Source of the DNA: Streptomyces sp. NRRL B-1347
GTDB lineage: Bacteria > Actinomycetota > Actinomycetes > Streptomycetales > Streptomycetaceae
Reading direction: 5' to 3'
Assembly (NCBI RefSeq): GCF_000720325.1
Contig: NZ_JOJM01000103.1
Span: 1-15,182, forward strand
Length of the DNA stretch: 15,182 bases
Positions 6,761-14,236 of the stretch are shown here, one piece after another; position 1 is the stretch's first letter, and each line of letters opens with the position of its first letter. Below the pieces are notes generated by a model. That model did not search any database. It saw only the letters and a list, made by a program, of their open reading frames with translations, and was not told the origin of the DNA. A program made the position numbers and the translations under genes.

Positions 6761-8355
6761 CCGTCCTCGCGTCCGCGCTCGACACCGCGAGCCCCGAGTA
6801 CGCCGCCCACCGCGAGGCCATGCTCGCCAAGCTCGCCGAGCTCGACGCCGAGCAGGCCAAGGCCCTGGAGGGCGGCGGCGAGAAGTACGTCCAGCGGCAC
6901 CGGGGGCGCGGCAAGCTCCTCGCCCGGGAGCGGATCGAGCTGCTCCTCGACCCGGACACGCCGTTCCTGGAGCTGTCCCCGCTCGCCGCCTGGGGCAGCG
7001 AGTACCCCGTCGGCGCCTCCATGGTGACCGGCATCGGCGTCGTCGAGGGCGTCGAGTGCCTCATCACCGCCAACGACCCGACCGTGCGCGGCGGCGCCAG
7101 CAACCCCTGGACGCTGAAGAAGGCCTTCCGCGCGCACGAGATCGGGCACGCGAACCGGCTCCCCTCGATCCACCTCGTGGAGTCGGGCGGCGCCGACCTG
7201 CCCTCGCAGAAGGACATCTTCATCCCGGGCGGCGCCCTGTTCAAACACCTCACGCAGGCCTCGGCGGCGGGCGTCCCGACCATCGCCGTCGTCTTCGGCA
7301 ACTCCACCGCGGGCGGCGCCTACGTACCCGGCATGTGCGACCACGTGATCATGGTCAAGGAGCGGGCGAAGGTGTTCCTCGGCGGCCCGCCCCTGGTGAA
7401 GATGGCCACCGGCGAGGAGAGCGACGACGAGTCGCTCGGCGGCGCCGAGATGCACGCCCGCACCTCCGGCCTCGCGGACCACCTCGCCCAGGACGAGCAC
7501 GACGCGCTGCGCCAGACCCGCCGGGTCGTCGCCCGGCTCAACTGGCGCAAGGCGTACGCCGATCCGCCGCCCGCCGAGCCCCCCAAGCACGACGCCGACG
7601 AACTCCTCGGCGTCGTCCCGGGCGACCTGCGCACGCCCTTCGACCCGCGCGAGGTCATCGCCCGGATCGTCGACGGCTCCGACTTCGACGAGTTCAAGCC
7701 CCTGTACGGGGCCTCGCTCACCACCGGCTGGGCCCGCCTTCACGGCTACCCCGTCGGGATCCTCGCCAACGCCCAGGGCGTGCTGTTCTCCGCGGAGTCG
7801 CAGAAGGCCGCCCAGTTCATCCAGCTCGCCAACCAGCGCGACATCCCGCTGCTCTTCCTGCACAACACCACCGGCTACATGGTCGGCAAGGAGTACGAGC
7901 AGGGCGGCATCATCAAGCACGGCTCGATGATGATCAACGCGGTGAGCAACTCGCGGGTCCCGCACCTGTCCGTGCTCGTGGGCGCCTCGTACGGAGCCGG
8001 GCACTACGGCATGTGCGGGCGCGCCTACGACCCCCGCTTCCTCTTCGCCTGGCCCAGCGCCAAGTCGGCCGTCATGGGCCCGCAGCAGCTCGCGGGCGTC
8101 CTGTCGATCGTCGCCCGGCAGTCGGCCGCCGCGAAGGGGCAGCCGTACGACGACGAGGCCGACGCGGCCCTGCGCGCCATGGTGGAGCAGCAGATCGAGG
8201 CCGAGTCGCTGCCGATGTTCCTCTCCGGACGGCTCTACGACGACGGTGTGATCGACCCGCGCGACACCCGCACCGTCCTCGGCATCTGCCTGTCGGCTCT
8301 GCACACAGCCCCCTACGAAGGCGCGCGCGGCGGCTTCGGCGTCTTCCGCATGTGA
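6757..8355 (+). CDS. Acyl-CoA carboxylase carboxyltransferase (beta) subunit
   Basis: A 532-residue carboxyltransferase subunit that moves CO2 from carboxy-biotin to an acyl-CoA. It belongs to the methylcrotonyl-CoA/geranyl-CoA carboxylase branch (LiuB, AtuC), judged by its length, the opening RHRGRGKLLARERIELLLDP, AGGAYVPGM and the ending AFGVFRM-like GGFGVFRM. Two crotonase-like halves are visible. The N-half oxyanion loop is AGGAYVPGM (around 185-193) and the C-half loop is GASYGAGHYGMCGRAYDPRF (from 409). The acyl-pocket segment (residues 153-174) reads PGGALFKHLTQASAAG, unlike the FGRIFFNQ-type segment I recall from MCC, so the substrate is uncertain. The GTG start has GGAGGA at 6745-6750. 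The biotin-bearing alpha subunit follows after 12 nt, and the two should form one holoenzyme. Confidence 0.93.
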   Translation: MTVLASALDTASPEYAAHREAMLAKLAELDAEQAKALEGGGEKYVQRHRGRGKLLARERIELLLDPDTPFLELSPLAAWGSEYPVGASMVTGIGVVEGVECLITANDPTVRGGASNPWTLKKAFRAHEIGHANRLPSIHLVESGGADLPSQKDIFIPGGALFKHLTQASAAGVPTIAVVFGNSTAGGAYVPGMCDHVIMVKERAKVFLGGPPLVKMATGEESDDESLGGAEMHARTSGLADHLAQDEHDALRQTRRVVARLNWRKAYADPPPAEPPKHDADELLGVVPGDLRTPFDPREVIARIVDGSDFDEFKPLYGASLTTGWARLHGYPVGILANAQGVLFSAESQKAAQFIQLANQRDIPLLFLHNTTGYMVGKEYEQGGIIKHGSMMINAVSNSRVPHLSVLVGASYGAGHYGMCGRAYDPRFLFAWPSAKSAVMGPQQLAGVLSIVARQSAAAKGQPYDDEADAALRAMVEQQIEAESLPMFLSGRLYDDGVIDPRDTRTVLGICLSALHTAPYEGARGGFGVFRM

Positions 8356-8367
8356 GAGGCGGTCCCC

Positions 8368-10296
8368 GTGATCTCGAAGCTGCTCGTGGCCAACCGGGGC
8401 GAGATCGCCGTCCGGGTCTTCCGCACCTGCCGGGAGCTCGGCATCGCTACCGTCGCCGTGTACTCCGACGCCGACGCGGACGCCCTGCACGTCCGCGAGG
8501 CCGACGAGGCGGTACGCCTGCCCGGCGCGGCCCCGGCCGCGACCTATCTGCGCGGCGACCTGATCGTGGCGGCCGCCCGGACGACGGGCGCGGACGCGGT
8601 CCACCCCGGGTACGGCTTCCTGTCCGAGAACGCCGCGTTCGCGCGCGCGGTCACCGGCGCGGGCCTCACCTGGATCGGGCCGCCCCCGGACGCCATCGAG
8701 ACGATGGCGTCCAAGACCCGCGCGAAGGAGCTGATGGGCCTCGCGCCGCTCGCCCCGGCGGACGTCACGGAGGCGGACCTGCCGGTCCTGGTGAAGGCGG
8801 CGGCCGGCGGCGGTGGCCGCGGCATGCGCGTCGTACGGGAACTCCACGACCTCGCGGGCGAGTTGGCGGCCGCGGGTGCGGAGGCCGCGAGTGCCTTCGG
8901 GGACGGCGAGGTGTTCGTCGAGCCGTACGTGGAGGGCGGACGGCACGTGGAGGTGCAGCTCGTCGCCGACGCGCACGGCACCGTGTGGCCGCTCGGCACG
9001 CGCGACTGCTCCCTCCAGCGCCGCCACCAGAAGGTCATCGAGGAGGCCCCGGCGCCCGGCCTGCCCGACGCCCTCGTCGAGCGCCTGGGCGAGCTGGCCA
9101 CGCGCGCCGCCCACAAGGTCGGCTACCGGGGCGCGGGCACCGTCGAGTTCCTGGTCGCCGCCGACGGCACCCCGCACTTCCTGGAGATGAACACGCGCCT
9201 CCAGGTCGAGCACCCCGTGACCGAGGAGGTGTGCGGGGTCGACCTGGTCGCGCTCCAGATCCGCGTCGCCGAGGGCCACCCCCTGGAGGGGCCGCGCCCG
9301 CCCCGGCCCGTCGGACACGCCGTCGAGGCCCGTCTGTACGCGGAGGACCCGGCGGCCGGGTGGGCCCCGCAGACCGGCGCCCTGCACCGCGTCGCCGTGC
9401 CCGAAGGGGTGCGCCTGGACACGGGCTACGCCGACGGCGACACGGTCGGCGTGCACTACGACGCCATGCTGGCGAAGGTCGTCGCGCACGCGCCCACGCG
9501 CGCCGAGGCGATCCGCAGACTGGCGGGCGCCCTGGAGCGGACCGTCGTCCACGGACCCGTCACCAACCGCGCGTTGCTCGTCCGCTCGCTGCGCCACCCC
9601 GATTTCACCGCCGGGCGCATGGACACGTCCTTCTACGACCGGCACCTGGCCGAGCTGACCGGCCCCGACGACGCGGGCCCGCAGGTCCGGTACGCCCCGC
9701 TGGCCGCCGCCCTGGCCGACTCCTGCGGCCGCTCCCGCTTCGGCGGCTGGCGCAACCTGCGCTCGCAGCCGCAGGTGAAGCGGTACCGCGCGGCCGACGG
9801 CACCGAGCACGAGGTGCGGTACACGCGGACGAGGGACGGCCTCCACGCGGACGGCGTCCGCGTCATCGCCGCGGCCCCCGACCGCGTGACCCTCGAAATC
9901 GACGGCGTACGCAGGGAGTTCACCGTCTCCCGCTACGACGACTCCGGCCGGGTCCACGTCGGGAACGTGGCCCTCGTGGCGCTGCCCCCGCTCCCGGAGC
10001 CGACCGTCCGGCAGGAGCCGGGATCCCTGCTCGCGCCCATGCCGGGCACGGTCCTCAGGGTGGCCGACGGGCTCACGGAGGGCGCCGAGGTCACCGCCGG
10101 GCAGCCGCTGATCTGGCTGGAGGCCATGAAGATGGAGCACCGCGTCACCGCCCCCGCCTCCGGCACGCTCACCGCGCTGCACGCGGAGCCGGGCCACCAG
10201 GTCGAGGTGGGCGCGCTCCTCGCCGTCGTACAGGAGCGGGACGAAGAGCACACGTCAGCCAAGGAATCCACGTCTCGGGAGGAAGTCTCAGCATGA
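8368..10296 (+). CDS. Acyl-CoA carboxylase biotin carboxylase/BCCP (alpha) subunit
   Basis: A 642-residue alpha subunit combining ATP-dependent biotin carboxylase with the biotin carrier. The N-terminal biotin carboxylase domain opens with KLLVANRGEIAVRVFRTCRE. Its ATP-grasp glycine loop is KAAAGGGGRGM (143-153). The active-site segment EMNTRLQVEH has E273, N275 and R277 at the positions of E. coli AccC Glu288, Asn290 and Arg292. The C-terminal carrier domain contains EAMKMEH, with Lys588 as the biotinylated residue. About 18 charged, low-complexity residues extend past the usual domain end. The size and layout match MccA/LiuD and AtuF. The start is GTG with GAGAGG at 8354-8359. The final codons overlap the dehydrogenase start by ATGA. 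Confidence 0.94.
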   Translation: MISKLLVANRGEIAVRVFRTCRELGIATVAVYSDADADALHVREADEAVRLPGAAPAATYLRGDLIVAAARTTGADAVHPGYGFLSENAAFARAVTGAGLTWIGPPPDAIETMASKTRAKELMGLAPLAPADVTEADLPVLVKAAAGGGGRGMRVVRELHDLAGELAAAGAEAASAFGDGEVFVEPYVEGGRHVEVQLVADAHGTVWPLGTRDCSLQRRHQKVIEEAPAPGLPDALVERLGELATRAAHKVGYRGAGTVEFLVAADGTPHFLEMNTRLQVEHPVTEEVCGVDLVALQIRVAEGHPLEGPRPPRPVGHAVEARLYAEDPAAGWAPQTGALHRVAVPEGVRLDTGYADGDTVGVHYDAMLAKVVAHAPTRAEAIRRLAGALERTVVHGPVTNRALLVRSLRHPDFTAGRMDTSFYDRHLAELTGPDDAGPQVRYAPLAAALADSCGRSRFGGWRNLRSQPQVKRYRAADGTEHEVRYTRTRDGLHADGVRVIAAAPDRVTLEIDGVRREFTVSRYDDSGRVHVGNVALVALPPLPEPTVRQEPGSLLAPMPGTVLRVADGLTEGAEVTAGQPLIWLEAMKMEHRVTAPASGTLTALHAEPGHQVEVGALLAVVQERDEEHTSAKESTSREEVSA

Positions 10297-11468
10297 CCGG
10301 CATGAGCACAGTCCTGGAATCCGAGGAACACACCGCGCTGCGCACCGCCGTCGCCGCGCTCGGCCGCCGCTACGGCCGCGACTACCTGACCCGCGTCGTG
10401 AGCGAGGGCGCCCACCCCGACGAGCTGTGGGCGGACGCCGCCAAGCTGGGCTACCTCGGCGTGAACCTGCCGGAGGAGTACGGCGGCGGAGGTGGCGGTA
10501 TCGCCGAACTCTCCGTCGTCCTGGAGGAGTTGGGAGCGGCGGGCTGCCCGCTGCTCATGATGGTGGTGTCCCCGGCGATCTGCGGCACGGTGATCGCCCG
10601 CTTCGGCACCGACGAGCAGAAGCGCGCCTGGCTCCCGGGCCTCGCCGACGGCAGCCGCACCATGGCGTTCGGCATCACCGAGCCGGACGCGGGCTCCAAC
10701 TCGCACCGCATCACGACCACCGCCCGCAAGGACCCCGGCACCGGCGACTGGCTCCTGACCGGCCGCAAGGTGTTCATCTCGGGCGTCGACATCGCGGACG
10801 CCACGCTCATCGTGGGCCGCACGGAGGACGCCCGCACCGGCAGCCTGAAGCCGTGCCTGTTCATCGTGGACAGGGACGCGCCCGGCTTCCAGCGGCGCCC
10901 GATCGCCATGGAACTCAAGGCGGCCGAGAAGCAGTTCGAGCTGGTCCTCGACGACGTGCGGCTGCCCGCCGACGCGCTCGTCGGCGACGAGGACGCGGGC
11001 CTCCTCCAGCTCTTCGCGGGCCTCAACCCCGAGCGGATCATGACGGCCGCGTTCGCGCTCGGCATGGGCCGCTTCGCCCTCGCGCGCGCGGTGGAGTACG
11101 CGAAGGACCGCACCGTGTGGAAGGCCCCCATCGGCGCGCACCAGGCCATCGCCCACCCGCTCGCGCAGTGCCACGTCGACCTCGAACTCGCGGGCCTGAT
11201 GACGCGCAAGGCCGCCCACCTGTACGACGCGGGAAACGACGTGGCGGCGGGCGAGGCCGCGAACATGGCGAAGCTCGCCGCCGCCGACGCCTGTGTGAAG
11301 GCCGTCGACCAGGCCGTGCACACCCTCGGCGGCAACGGCCTGACGGCGGAGTTCGGCCTGGCCTCGCTGATCGTCGCCTCCCGGGTGGCCCGGATCGCCC
11401 CGGTGAGCCGCGAGATGATCCTGAACTACGTCTCGCACCAGACCCTCGGCCTGCCCAAGTCCTACTGA
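10293..11468 (+). CDS. Acyl-CoA dehydrogenase
   Basis: A 391-residue FAD-dependent alpha,beta-dehydrogenase of acyl-CoA esters, expected to supply the unsaturated substrate for the adjacent carboxylase. Family signatures are AFGITEPDAGSN (125-136), the mid-domain FISGVDIADATLIVGRT and HTLGGNG (343-349). Glu247 in FAGLNPERIM aligns with the catalytic base of isovaleryl-CoA dehydrogenase (Glu254). The C-terminal site where medium-chain enzymes carry the YEGT Glu reads PVSREM, with Arg373 or Glu374 depending on alignment. The isovaleryl/branched-chain base position is therefore the likelier one, consistent with a branched substrate. ATG 10293 is preferred over ATG 10302 because GGGAGGAAG (10277-10285) lies 7 nt upstream of it and it overlaps the alpha-subunit stop. 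Confidence 0.93.
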   Translation: MTGMSTVLESEEHTALRTAVAALGRRYGRDYLTRVVSEGAHPDELWADAAKLGYLGVNLPEEYGGGGGGIAELSVVLEELGAAGCPLLMMVVSPAICGTVIARFGTDEQKRAWLPGLADGSRTMAFGITEPDAGSNSHRITTTARKDPGTGDWLLTGRKVFISGVDIADATLIVGRTEDARTGSLKPCLFIVDRDAPGFQRRPIAMELKAAEKQFELVLDDVRLPADALVGDEDAGLLQLFAGLNPERIMTAAFALGMGRFALARAVEYAKDRTVWKAPIGAHQAIAHPLAQCHVDLELAGLMTRKAAHLYDAGNDVAAGEAANMAKLAAADACVKAVDQAVHTLGGNGLTAEFGLASLIVASRVARIAPVSREMILNYVSHQTLGLPKSY

Positions 11469-11490
11469 TCCCCGGCGGAGGGAAGTGCCC

Positions 11491-12231
11491 ATGACCGTGG
11501 TGACCGCGTCGAAGCCCGAACGGGGCGTCGTGACCCTCACCCTGGACTCGCCCGCCAACCGCAACGCGCTCTCCGGGGCCCTGGTCGCCGAGCTGGCGGC
11601 CGCCCTGGAGCAGGCAGGGGCGGACGACGGCGTACGGGCCGTGGTGCTCACGCACACGGGCTCGACGTTCTGCTCCGGCGCGGACCTGCGGCAGCCGCCC
11701 GACCCGGCGGCGTTCGTGGCGCTGATGCGGCGGATCGTGACCCTGCCGAAGCCCGTGGTGGCGCGGGTGAGCGGCCATGTGCGGGCAGGCGGCCTCGGGC
11801 TCGTCGCCGCCTGCGACATCGCGGTCGCGGGCGGCCCGGAGTCGTCGTTCGCCCTGACCGAGGTGCGCATCGGAGTCGTCGCCGCGGTGATCTCGATACC
11901 GCTCCTCGCCCGCCTGGACGCGCGCGCCGCGGGCCGCTACTTCCTCACCGGGGAGCGCTTCGACGCGGCGGAGGCGGCCCGGATCGGCCTGGTCACCGCG
12001 TACGACGACGACGTCGACACGGCCCTCGCGCCCGTACTCGACGGCCTGCGCGAGGCGGCTCCCGGGGCACTCGCGGACACGAAGAAACTCCTCACGGCTA
12101 AGGTTCTCAGCGCATTCGACGAGGAGTCGGACGCCGCCGTCGCCCTGTCCGCGCGCCGCTTCAGCTCGGCCGAGGCACAGGAGGGCGTGGCGGCGTTCCT
12201 GGATCGACGGGAGCGCCCATGGGTGCTGTGA
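11491..12231 (+). CDS. Enoyl-CoA hydratase/isomerase-family (crotonase) protein
   Basis: A 246-residue crotonase-fold protein. By pathway position it should hydrate the carboxylated enoyl-CoA (methylglutaconyl- or isohexenylglutaconyl-type), as AtuE and LiuC do. The CoA-binding/oxyanion segment FCSGADLR is present. Of the two catalytic glutamates of rat hydratase, the one equivalent to Glu164 is kept (Glu124 in ALTEVRIG). The Glu144 equivalent is Gly103 in AGGLGLVAACD. The GGGGTQRL-type loop is also replaced (VVAAVISIPL). Hydratase activity is therefore not assured; a one-glutamate isomerase, lyase or hydratase is possible. ATG 11491 follows GGAGGGAAG (11477-11485) by 5 nt. It lies 22 nt after the dehydrogenase, and its 3' end overlaps the regulator gene by 13 nt. 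Confidence 0.9.
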   Translation: MTVVTASKPERGVVTLTLDSPANRNALSGALVAELAAALEQAGADDGVRAVVLTHTGSTFCSGADLRQPPDPAAFVALMRRIVTLPKPVVARVSGHVRAGGLGLVAACDIAVAGGPESSFALTEVRIGVVAAVISIPLLARLDARAAGRYFLTGERFDAAEAARIGLVTAYDDDVDTALAPVLDGLREAAPGALADTKKLLTAKVLSAFDEESDAAVALSARRFSSAEAQEGVAAFLDRRERPWVL

Positions 12232-12824
12232 CGGAGGCCGACCGTTCGCCCAAGCAGGACCGCAGCCGGGCCACCCGGCAGCGGCTCCTGGAGGCGGCCG
12301 TGGCGTGTCTGGCCGAACACGGCTGGACCGGCTCGACGGTCACCGTCGTGTCCGAGCGCGCCGGGGTGTCGCGGGGCGCGGCCCAGCACCACTTCCCGAC
12401 CCGCGAGGACCTCTTCACGGCCGCCGTGGAGTACGTCGCCGAGCAGCGCTCCGCCGCGCTGCGCGGCCTGTTCCCCGAGGGCGCGGGGGCCGCCGACCGG
12501 GCCGCGGTGGTCCGCGCCCTGGTCGACCTCTACACCGGCCCGCTGTTCCGCGCGGCCCTCCAGCTGTGGGTGGCCGCGTCCAACGAGCCCCAACTCGGGC
12601 CGCGCGTGGCCGAGCTGGAGGCCCGCGTCGGCCGCGAGACCCACCGCATAGCCGTCGAACTCCTCGCCGTCGACGAGTCCCGCCCCGGCGCCCGCGAAAC
12701 CGTCCAGGGCCTCCTCGACATGGCCCGCGGCCTGGGCCTCGCCAACCTCCTCACGGACGACGCCCCCCGCCGCGACCGGGTGGTCCACCAGTGGGGCCAA
12801 CTGGTCGCGGGGGCGCTGGGGTAG
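12219..12824 (+). CDS. TetR-family transcriptional regulator
   Basis: A 201-residue TetR-family repressor. The N-terminal DNA-binding domain spans about residues 15-65, with the helix-turn-helix around 41-60 (VTVVSERAGVSRGAAQHHFP) ending in the usual HHF motif. The C-terminal region (about 85-195) is a helical ligand-binding domain. ATG 12219 has GGGAG at 12209-12213 and overlaps the end of the hydratase gene. The regulator is thus the last gene of the operon and probably autoregulated. The likely target is the CAAGC-N2-GCTTG palindrome over the operon promoter, and the likely inducer is a pathway acyl-CoA or free acid. Both are inference. Confidence 0.92.
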   Translation: MGAVTEADRSPKQDRSRATRQRLLEAAVACLAEHGWTGSTVTVVSERAGVSRGAAQHHFPTREDLFTAAVEYVAEQRSAALRGLFPEGAGAADRAAVVRALVDLYTGPLFRAALQLWVAASNEPQLGPRVAELEARVGRETHRIAVELLAVDESRPGARETVQGLLDMARGLGLANLLTDDAPRRDRVVHQWGQLVAGALG

Positions 12825-12843
12825 TGCCCTCGCGAGCGGCACC

Positions 12844-12940
12844 ATCCAGCCCGTCCGGCGTTTGAGGACGAGGCGCGGAGCGCCAAAAGGGCGGGGGCGC
12901 GGGGGCGGCAGCCCCCGGATCGGGAAGGGGCGGGCTCGGG
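12844..12940. repeat. Streptomyces dispersed intergenic repeat with two hairpins
   Basis: The stretch beginning CAGCCCGTCCGGCGTTTGAG and running through a G-rich tract is one I recognise as recurring after genes in many Streptomyces genomes (memory, not a search). It holds two perfect hairpins: GGCGC-GGA-GCGCC (12872-12884, followed by AAAA) and CGGGGGC-GGCA-GCCCCCG (12900-12917). It fills the 132-bp gap between the convergent regulator and citrate synthase genes. It probably serves as a bidirectional terminator. The outer limits are approximate. Confidence 0.7.
12900..12917. terminator. Strong GC hairpin between convergent genes
   Basis: A 7-bp all-GC stem with a GGCA tetraloop lies inside the dispersed repeat. 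Its position downstream of tetR on the plus strand and of the citrate synthase gene on the minus strand fits a bidirectional terminator. It lacks a U-tract, so efficiency is uncertain. Confidence 0.55.
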
Positions 12941-12956
12941 GACCCCCGGTAGGGCC

Positions 12957-14057
12957 TCAGCCGGAGATGTCCGCGTACCCCGAGATGTCGCGCGGGCTGC
13001 GGGCCGCAGGCCCCACGTAGCGGGCGGACGGCCGCACGAGCCGCCCCGTCCGCTTCTGCTCGAGGATGTGCGCCGACCACCCCGCGGTCCGCGCACACGT
13101 GAACATGGACGTGAACATGTGCGCCGGCACCTCGGCGAAGTCGAGGACGATCGCCGCCCAGAACTCCACGTTCGTGGCGAGCACCCGGTCGGGCCGCCGC
13201 GCGTGCAGCTCGTCGAGCGCCGCCTTCTCCAGGGCCTCGGCCACCTCGAAGCGCGGCGCGCCCAGCTCCCGCGCGGTCCGCCGCAGCACCCGCGCCCGCG
13301 GGTCCTCGGCCCGGTACACCCGGTGCCCGAAGCCCATGAGCCGCTCGCCCCGGTCCAGCGCCTGCTTCACGTACGCCACGGCGTCCCCGGTGCGCTCGAT
13401 CTCCTCGATCATGCCGAGGACCCGCGAGGGCGCGCCGCCGTGCAGCGGCCCCGACATGGCGCCGACGGCCCCGGAGAGCGCGGCCGCGACGTCGGCGCCG
13501 GTGGAGGCGATGACCCGGGCGGTGAACGTGGACGCGTTCATGCCGTGCTCGGCGGCGGACGTCCAGTACGCGTCGACGGCCTGGACGTGCCGCGGGTCGG
13601 GCTCGCCGCGCCAGCGCCGCATGAACCGCTCGACGACGGTCTCCGCCTTGTCGATCTCCCGCTGCGGCACCATCGGCAGGCCCTGCCCGCGCGCGGACTG
13701 GGCGACGTACGACAGGGCCATCACGGCCGCCCGCGCGAGGTCGTCACGGGCCTGCGCCTCGTCGATGTCGAGCAGCGGCCGCAGTCCCCACACGGGGGCG
13801 AGCATGGCGAGCGCGGACTGCACGTCGACGCGGATGTCGCCGGAGTGGACGGGGATGGGGAACGGCTCGGCGGGCGGCAGGCCCGGGTTGAACGCGCCGT
13901 CGACGAGCAGGCCCCACACGTTGCCGAAGGAGACGCTGCCGACCAGGTCCTCGATGTCGACGCCCCGGTAGCGCAGGGCACCGCCCTCCTTGTCCGGTTC
14001 GGCGATCTCCGTCTCGAACGCGACGACTCCTTCAAGTCCGGGTACGAAGTCGGACAT
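12957..14057 (-). CDS. Citrate synthase family protein (CitA/citrate synthase 2-like)
   Basis: A 366-residue citrate synthase fold enzyme, expected to condense an acyl-CoA (acetyl- or propionyl-CoA) with oxaloacetate. The short type-II-like length and the ending TCARTAGWSAHILEQKRTGR are family hallmarks. His206 (SGPLHGGAPS) and His245 (GFGHRVYR) align with E. coli GltA His264 and His305. The catalytic Asp362 of GltA (NVDFYSG) is replaced by Glu298 in NVEFWAAIVLDF. ATG 14057 is chosen because GAGGAG lies 7 nt upstream on the minus strand; the ATG at 14072 lacks such a site. The C-terminus carries a short DISG repeat (DISGYADISG). The gene is divergent from pdxH and convergent with the operon. 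A methylcitrate synthase cannot be excluded. Confidence 0.9.
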   Translation of the reverse strand: MSDFVPGLEGVVAFETEIAEPDKEGGALRYRGVDIEDLVGSVSFGNVWGLLVDGAFNPGLPPAEPFPIPVHSGDIRVDVQSALAMLAPVWGLRPLLDIDEAQARDDLARAAVMALSYVAQSARGQGLPMVPQREIDKAETVVERFMRRWRGEPDPRHVQAVDAYWTSAAEHGMNASTFTARVIASTGADVAAALSGAVGAMSGPLHGGAPSRVLGMIEEIERTGDAVAYVKQALDRGERLMGFGHRVYRAEDPRARVLRRTARELGAPRFEVAEALEKAALDELHARRPDRVLATNVEFWAAIVLDFAEVPAHMFTSMFTCARTAGWSAHILEQKRTGRLVRPSARYVGPAARSPRDISGYADISG

Positions 14058-14183
14058 CAGGCGGCTCCTCATGATGGGTACGAGATGTGTACGACAGCTG
14101 TGGTCGACAGATGCGTGCGACCAGTGATCCGGCGATGCTCTGGGGTAACCCGGTGATGCCCCGCGCGGCCGGAGGTCACCCGA

Positions 14184-14198
14184 CCGAAACGGTTTCGG
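14184..14198. promoter_or_regulatory. Perfect 15-bp palindrome CCGAAAC-G-GTTTCGG
   Basis: Seven-base arms flank a single central base, inside the 282-bp divergent citrate synthase/pdxH region (14058-14339). The GAAAC/GTTTC arms resemble LacI-family operator half-sites, although those usually have an even centre. It lies about 130 bp upstream of the citrate synthase start and 140 bp upstream of pdxH, so either gene could be the target. Confidence 0.45.
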
Positions 14199-14236
14199 CA
14201 CGATAACCCTTGGTGCCACCCTTCGCGATGGACTGC

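Noticed and set aside
6223..10251. Long open frame on the minus strand opposite the carboxylase genes
   Set aside because: The translation is Arg/Gly/Ala/Val-rich with no recognisable domain, and the plus-strand frames are unambiguous enzyme genes.
14101..14123. TGGTCG...CGACCA inverted repeat upstream of the citrate synthase gene
   Set aside because: Six-base arms with an 11-bp spacer are easily expected by chance in this composition, and it does not align with a clear promoter.
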